Positions 61,321 through 64,000 of a DNA stretch of 64,000 bases are shown piece after piece; the stretch's first letter is position 1; the number at the start of each line of letters is the position of its first letter. Where the stretch lies: contig NZ_JARXYJ010000001.1 in assembly GCF_029894425.1 (NCBI RefSeq), positions 2,170,001-2,234,000 of the forward strand, read 5' to 3'. The position numbers and the translations under genes were made by a program. Under the pieces are notes generated by a model. The model saw only the letters and a list, made by a program, of their open reading frames with translations, made no database searches and had not been told where the DNA came from. The DNA comes from Streptomyces sp. SAI-127. GTDB lineage: Bacteria; Actinomycetota; Actinomycetes; Streptomycetales; Streptomycetaceae.

Positions 61321-61931
61321 TATGGCTCGCGGCCGCCACCACGGGGGCGACGCCTGGGGCCGCCGGACAGGCGATCGGATACCCGACGTTGTTCCTGCTG
61401 GTGTTCCTGGGGGCCTTGGTACCGGTGGTGCCGACGGGGGCGCTGGTGAGTTCGGCGGCCGTCGTGGCGTTTCATCAGACGGCGCCTCTTTCTCTGCTGT
61501 TCGTGTTCGTCACGGCCTCCTCCGCCGCTTTTCTCGGGGACATCGCCCTGTACTGGCTGGGGCGGCGGGGGATGAAGTCGAAGAACGGGTCGCGGTGGCT
61601 GGAGGCCATCCGGTCCCGGGCGCCGGAGGAGCGGCTCTCCCAGGCGCAGGGGAAGCTGGCCGACCACGGGGTGGCCGTCCTCGTCCTTTCCCGGCTGGTG
61701 CCGGCGGGGCGGATTCCGGTGATGCTGGCCTGCCTCATGGCCGAGTGGCCCTTGCGTCGGTTCGTCCGGGGGAATCTGCCGGCTTGTCTGGCCTGGGCCG
61801 TGACGTATCAGCTGATCGGGATTCTGGGTGGGTCGCTGTTCCCGGAGCCCTGGCAGGGTGTGGTGGCGGCGGTCGCGCTGACCGTGGCGATCAGCGTGGC
61901 GCCGACGGTGTGGAAGCGGGTGCGCTCCTAG
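61317..61931 (+). CDS. DedA family membrane protein
   Basis: A 204-residue polytopic protein with about five hydrophobic helices. The DedA/SNARE-associated signature is present: the ALVPVVPTGALVSSAAVVAF loop, GDIALYWLGRRGM and LSRLVPAGRIPVMLACL with conserved arginines, then FVRGNLPACLAWAV. DedA proteins move undecaprenyl phosphate or other lipids across the membrane and affect envelope integrity. The GTG at 61317 overlaps the hydrolase stop, indicating coupled translation. Confidence 0.92.
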   Translation: MIWLAAATTGATPGAAGQAIGYPTLFLLVFLGALVPVVPTGALVSSAAVVAFHQTAPLSLLFVFVTASSAAFLGDIALYWLGRRGMKSKNGSRWLEAIRSRAPEERLSQAQGKLADHGVAVLVLSRLVPAGRIPVMLACLMAEWPLRRFVRGNLPACLAWAVTYQLIGILGGSLFPEPWQGVVAAVALTVAISVAPTVWKRVRS

Positions 61932-61962
61932 GGGCGTTCAGAGGTGTGCTCATGAGGTGCTC

Positions 61963-63015
61963 CTAGGGGTGCTCCAGCACCCGTGAGCCTCCGATCGGCA
62001 GGTCCCACAGGTCCTCGCGTGCCAGGCCCGCCTTCTCCCACGCCTGCCTGACCCTCGTCAGCGGTTCCAGCACCGGTTCCGCCGACAGCACGAACGTCGC
62101 CCAGTGCATGGGGGCCATGCGGCGGGCGCCCAGGTCCTGGGCCGCTCGCACCGCCTCCTCCGGGTCGCAGTGCACGTCGCTGAGCCACCAGCGGGGGTCG
62201 TAGGCGCCGATGGGCAGCAGGGCGAGGTCGATGCCGGGATAGCGGTGGCCGATACGGGAGAACCAGTGGCCGTAGCCCGTGTCGCCCGCGAAGTAGACGC
62301 GCTGCCCGTCCTGCGCGGTGAGGACCCAGCCGCCCCAGAGGGTGCGACAGGTGTCCGTGAGGGAGCGCTTGGACCAGTGGTGGGCGGGGACGAAGTCGAA
62401 GCGGACGCCGTTCAGTTCGGCCGCCTCCCACCAGTCCAGTTCGGTCACCGCGGTGAAGCGGCGGCGGTGGAACCAGCGGGCCAGGCCGGCCGGGACGAAG
62501 ACCGGGGTGTCGCGCGGGAGGCGGCGCAGGGTCGGGGCGTCCAGGTGGTCGTAGTGGTTGTGGCTGATGACGACCGCGTCGATGCGCGGCAGGGCGTCCC
62601 AGTCGATGCCGACCGGGGTGATGCGGGCCGGGGTGCCGAGGATGCGGCGGGACCAGACCGGGTCGGTGAGGACGGTCAGGCCGCCGATCAGCACCACCCA
62701 ACTGGCGTGTCCCGCCCAGGAGACGGCGACCGTGCGGGCGTCGACGGCGGGGACCGGTGCGGGCGCGTAGGGCAGTTTCGGGATGTCGGCGAGGCCCTCG
62801 GGTCCGGGGCGTACGGCGCCCTCGCGGGCGAAGCGGGCCATGGCCTTCAGGCCGGGCAGCGGTGCGGTCAGACGGTCGTGGAAGGACCGCGGCCACGCTC
62901 TTTGCTCCCCCAGCGGGCGGGGCTCGGCGAGCGGCGGGGACAGGGGCGCGAAGGAGGGGGCCGGGGGCTCGTCGGCCACTCGGGTGCTGGTGGTCGACTC
63001 GGACTGCTGCGTCAT
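61963..63015 (-). CDS. Metallo-beta-lactamase fold phosphodiesterase (NAPE-PLD-like)
   Basis: A 350-residue hydrolase. Metal-binding residues are in VVISHNHYDHLDAPTL (HxHxDH), YFAGDTGYGHWF and RMAPMHWATFVLSAEPVLEP, the last being typical of N-acylphosphatidylethanolamine phospholipase D relatives. A Pro/Ala-rich N-terminal segment of about 40 residues precedes the fold. The ATG at 63015 overlaps the TGA of the aminotransferase-like gene (ATGA), so the pair is translationally coupled. It likely cleaves a phosphodiester bond, perhaps of a lipid. Confidence 0.92.
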   Translation of the reverse strand: MTQQSESTTSTRVADEPPAPSFAPLSPPLAEPRPLGEQRAWPRSFHDRLTAPLPGLKAMARFAREGAVRPGPEGLADIPKLPYAPAPVPAVDARTVAVSWAGHASWVVLIGGLTVLTDPVWSRRILGTPARITPVGIDWDALPRIDAVVISHNHYDHLDAPTLRRLPRDTPVFVPAGLARWFHRRRFTAVTELDWWEAAELNGVRFDFVPAHHWSKRSLTDTCRTLWGGWVLTAQDGQRVYFAGDTGYGHWFSRIGHRYPGIDLALLPIGAYDPRWWLSDVHCDPEEAVRAAQDLGARRMAPMHWATFVLSAEPVLEPLTRVRQAWEKAGLAREDLWDLPIGGSRVLEHP

Positions 63016-64000
63016 CGAGGAGGCTCCCATCGCTGAGCGTCGTCGCGGAGGTCGTCGAAGACCGACTCCAGGGTGATCAACGCGCGTTGCACGTGTGGCA
63101 GTTCCAACGGTGCGGGTGACGTGAGGCATTCCGCGCGTTCCTCGTCGGAACCGCCGAGCAGGGGGCCGGTGGACAGCCGTACGCGCAGCGCGCCGAGGTC
63201 GTCGCCGAAGCGGTGGCCGCCGGGTGCGGGCATGCCGAGCCGGGCGGTGAGGAAGTCCTCCAGGTCCTGGGCGTCTCCGACGCCGTGCGCGGTGAGCGCG
63301 GGGCGCAGGGGGCCGAGGTCGACGTAGAGGTGGCGGCCGGCCCGCGGGGGCCGGGACAGGGCGCCCGCTCCGACGACGACGGCGTGCGCCGCGGCGGCCA
63401 CACGCGCGTGGAGGTGTCCTACGGCGGCGCGGTGGGCGGTGACCGGTTCGGGCTCGGTGAGGGCGTGGGCGGCGGCCGCGGCGACGGGGGCGGCGATGCG
63501 GGCGCCGAGGGCGGTCAGGACGTCCAGCACGCGCGCGTGGAGGCCGTCGCCGTCGCCGTTCGCCGGGAAGCGGGCGAAGGCGGCCGGCCAGCCGGTCGGG
63601 AGCAGGCTGCCGGCCAGGTCGGTGACGACGGTGACCCGGTCGGGCAGCATCTCGGCAGGGCTGAGCAGGACCGTCTCGTGCGGGGCGTGCACGGTGTCGC
63701 GCCAGGTCTCGTCACTGACCAGGTGCAGGCCCTCACCCGCGGCGGCCTCGATGGTCTCGTGCAGCACCTCGGGCGGGGCGACGGTGGCGGTGGGGTCGTC
63801 GGCGACGGACAGCACCAGCAGCCGGGGGTCACCGCCCTCGGCACGCACACGGCGCACGGTCTCCAGAAGGGCGTACGGATCCGGGACACCGCCGCACTCG
63901 GCCGGTGTCGCCACGTGGAAGACGGGTCTTCCCAACAGCCGTGCGTACGGCGCCCACCAGGCGGCGCAGGGACGGGGCACCAGGACGTCGCCGCCGAGCG
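63012..64000 (-). CDS. Aminotransferase-fold (class I/II) protein apparently lacking the PLP lysine, 5' end beyond window
   Basis: At least 329 residues of a fold-type I PLP protein; the N-terminus lies past the window end. Recognisable parts are LGGDVLVPRPCAAWWAPYAR, the aspartate-containing GLHLVSDETWRDTVHAPHE and the C-terminal LGALRVRLSTGPLLG with the carboxylate-binding arginine. At the Schiff-base position, where aminotransferases have S-x-x-K-S, the sequence is VTDLAGSLLPTGWPAAF, with no lysine. It is therefore either inactive or acts with a different chemistry. It overlaps the NAPE-PLD-like gene by 4 bp. Confidence 0.8.
   Translation of the reverse strand, partial: LGGDVLVPRPCAAWWAPYARLLGRPVFHVATPAECGGVPDPYALLETVRRVRAEGGDPRLLVLSVADDPTATVAPPEVLHETIEAAAGEGLHLVSDETWRDTVHAPHETVLLSPAEMLPDRVTVVTDLAGSLLPTGWPAAFARFPANGDGDGLHARVLDVLTALGARIAAPVAAAAAHALTEPEPVTAHRAAVGHLHARVAAAAHAVVVGAGALSRPPRAGRHLYVDLGPLRPALTAHGVGDAQDLEDFLTARLGMPAPGGHRFGDDLGALRVRLSTGPLLGGSDEERAECLTSPAPLELPHVQRALITLESVFDDLRDDAQRWEPPR

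Overview
The window is about 73% GC, genes use mostly G/C-ending codons, and GTG and TTG starts are common. Together with the mix of TAT and lipoprotein signals, CBM2-type cellulases, DUF5753/DUF574 regulator genes, a HAIR-type heat-shock operator and CebR-type operators, this points to a chromosomal segment of a soil Streptomyces or very close relative. No rRNA, tRNA, CRISPR array, insertion sequence or prophage was recognised.

Layout. 1-6.7 kb (minus strand): a carbohydrate uptake and catabolism operon with a ROK regulator, a ribose/xylose-type ABC importer (ATPase, permease, lipoprotein), a Gfo/Idh/MocA dehydrogenase and a sugar-phosphate isomerase cut by the window edge. 6.9-14.9 kb: an NmrA-like protein with a TTA codon, then a formate/oxalate-type locus. 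It has an FCD-type GntR regulator, a FabH-like synthase, a 45-residue membrane protein overlapping an OFA-type MFS transporter, three decayed formate dehydrogenase subunit genes, an intact fdhD and an isochorismatase-like hydrolase. A 64/65-bp tandem repeat array separates two of the wrecked dehydrogenase genes. 15-20.3 kb: a secreted sialidase and a membrane-anchored propeller-like protein, then an SBF-type transporter divergent from a frameshifted LysR gene. 20.6-29 kb: acyl-CoA ligase, a TAT-exported lyase-like protein, an aldo/keto reductase and an SDR separated by a ~125-bp tandem repeat array, and a 1,167-residue HTH-STAND ATPase-WD40 protein. 29.2-32.4 kb: a GT39-like membrane glycosyltransferase, a methyltransferase and a PhyH-type dioxygenase.

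32.5-43.8 kb is a plant cell-wall island: GH6, GH5 and GH48 cellulases around a divergent promoter with two CebR-type boxes, then a GH74 xyloglucanase and a PL11 rhamnogalacturonan lyase. Two copies of a dispersed intergenic sequence lie in opposite orientation on either side of the three cellulases. 43.8-49.8 kb: a WYL regulator whose start codon lies in a perfect 27-bp palindrome facing a two-gene cassette, small metabolic genes, and three regulator/methyltransferase genes. 49.8-64 kb: an orphan, shortened narJ; a solitary second-type dnaK with HAIR-like operator; GDPD; a CorA-like membrane protein; OsmC; a MoxR ATPase/metallopeptidase-VWA pair; a membrane phosphodiesterase-like protein; two metallo-beta-lactamase-fold hydrolases; DedA; and an aminotransferase-fold protein that appears to lack the PLP lysine.

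The clearest biological story is the ruined NAD-linked formate dehydrogenase, whose regulator, transporter and FdhD maturation gene remain intact. The regulator gene and the divergent transporter promoter share an operator-like motif. The most attractive poorly described candidates are the WYL-controlled cassette, the MoxR/peptidase-VWA pair, and the lysine-less aminotransferase coupled to an NAPE-PLD-like hydrolase.
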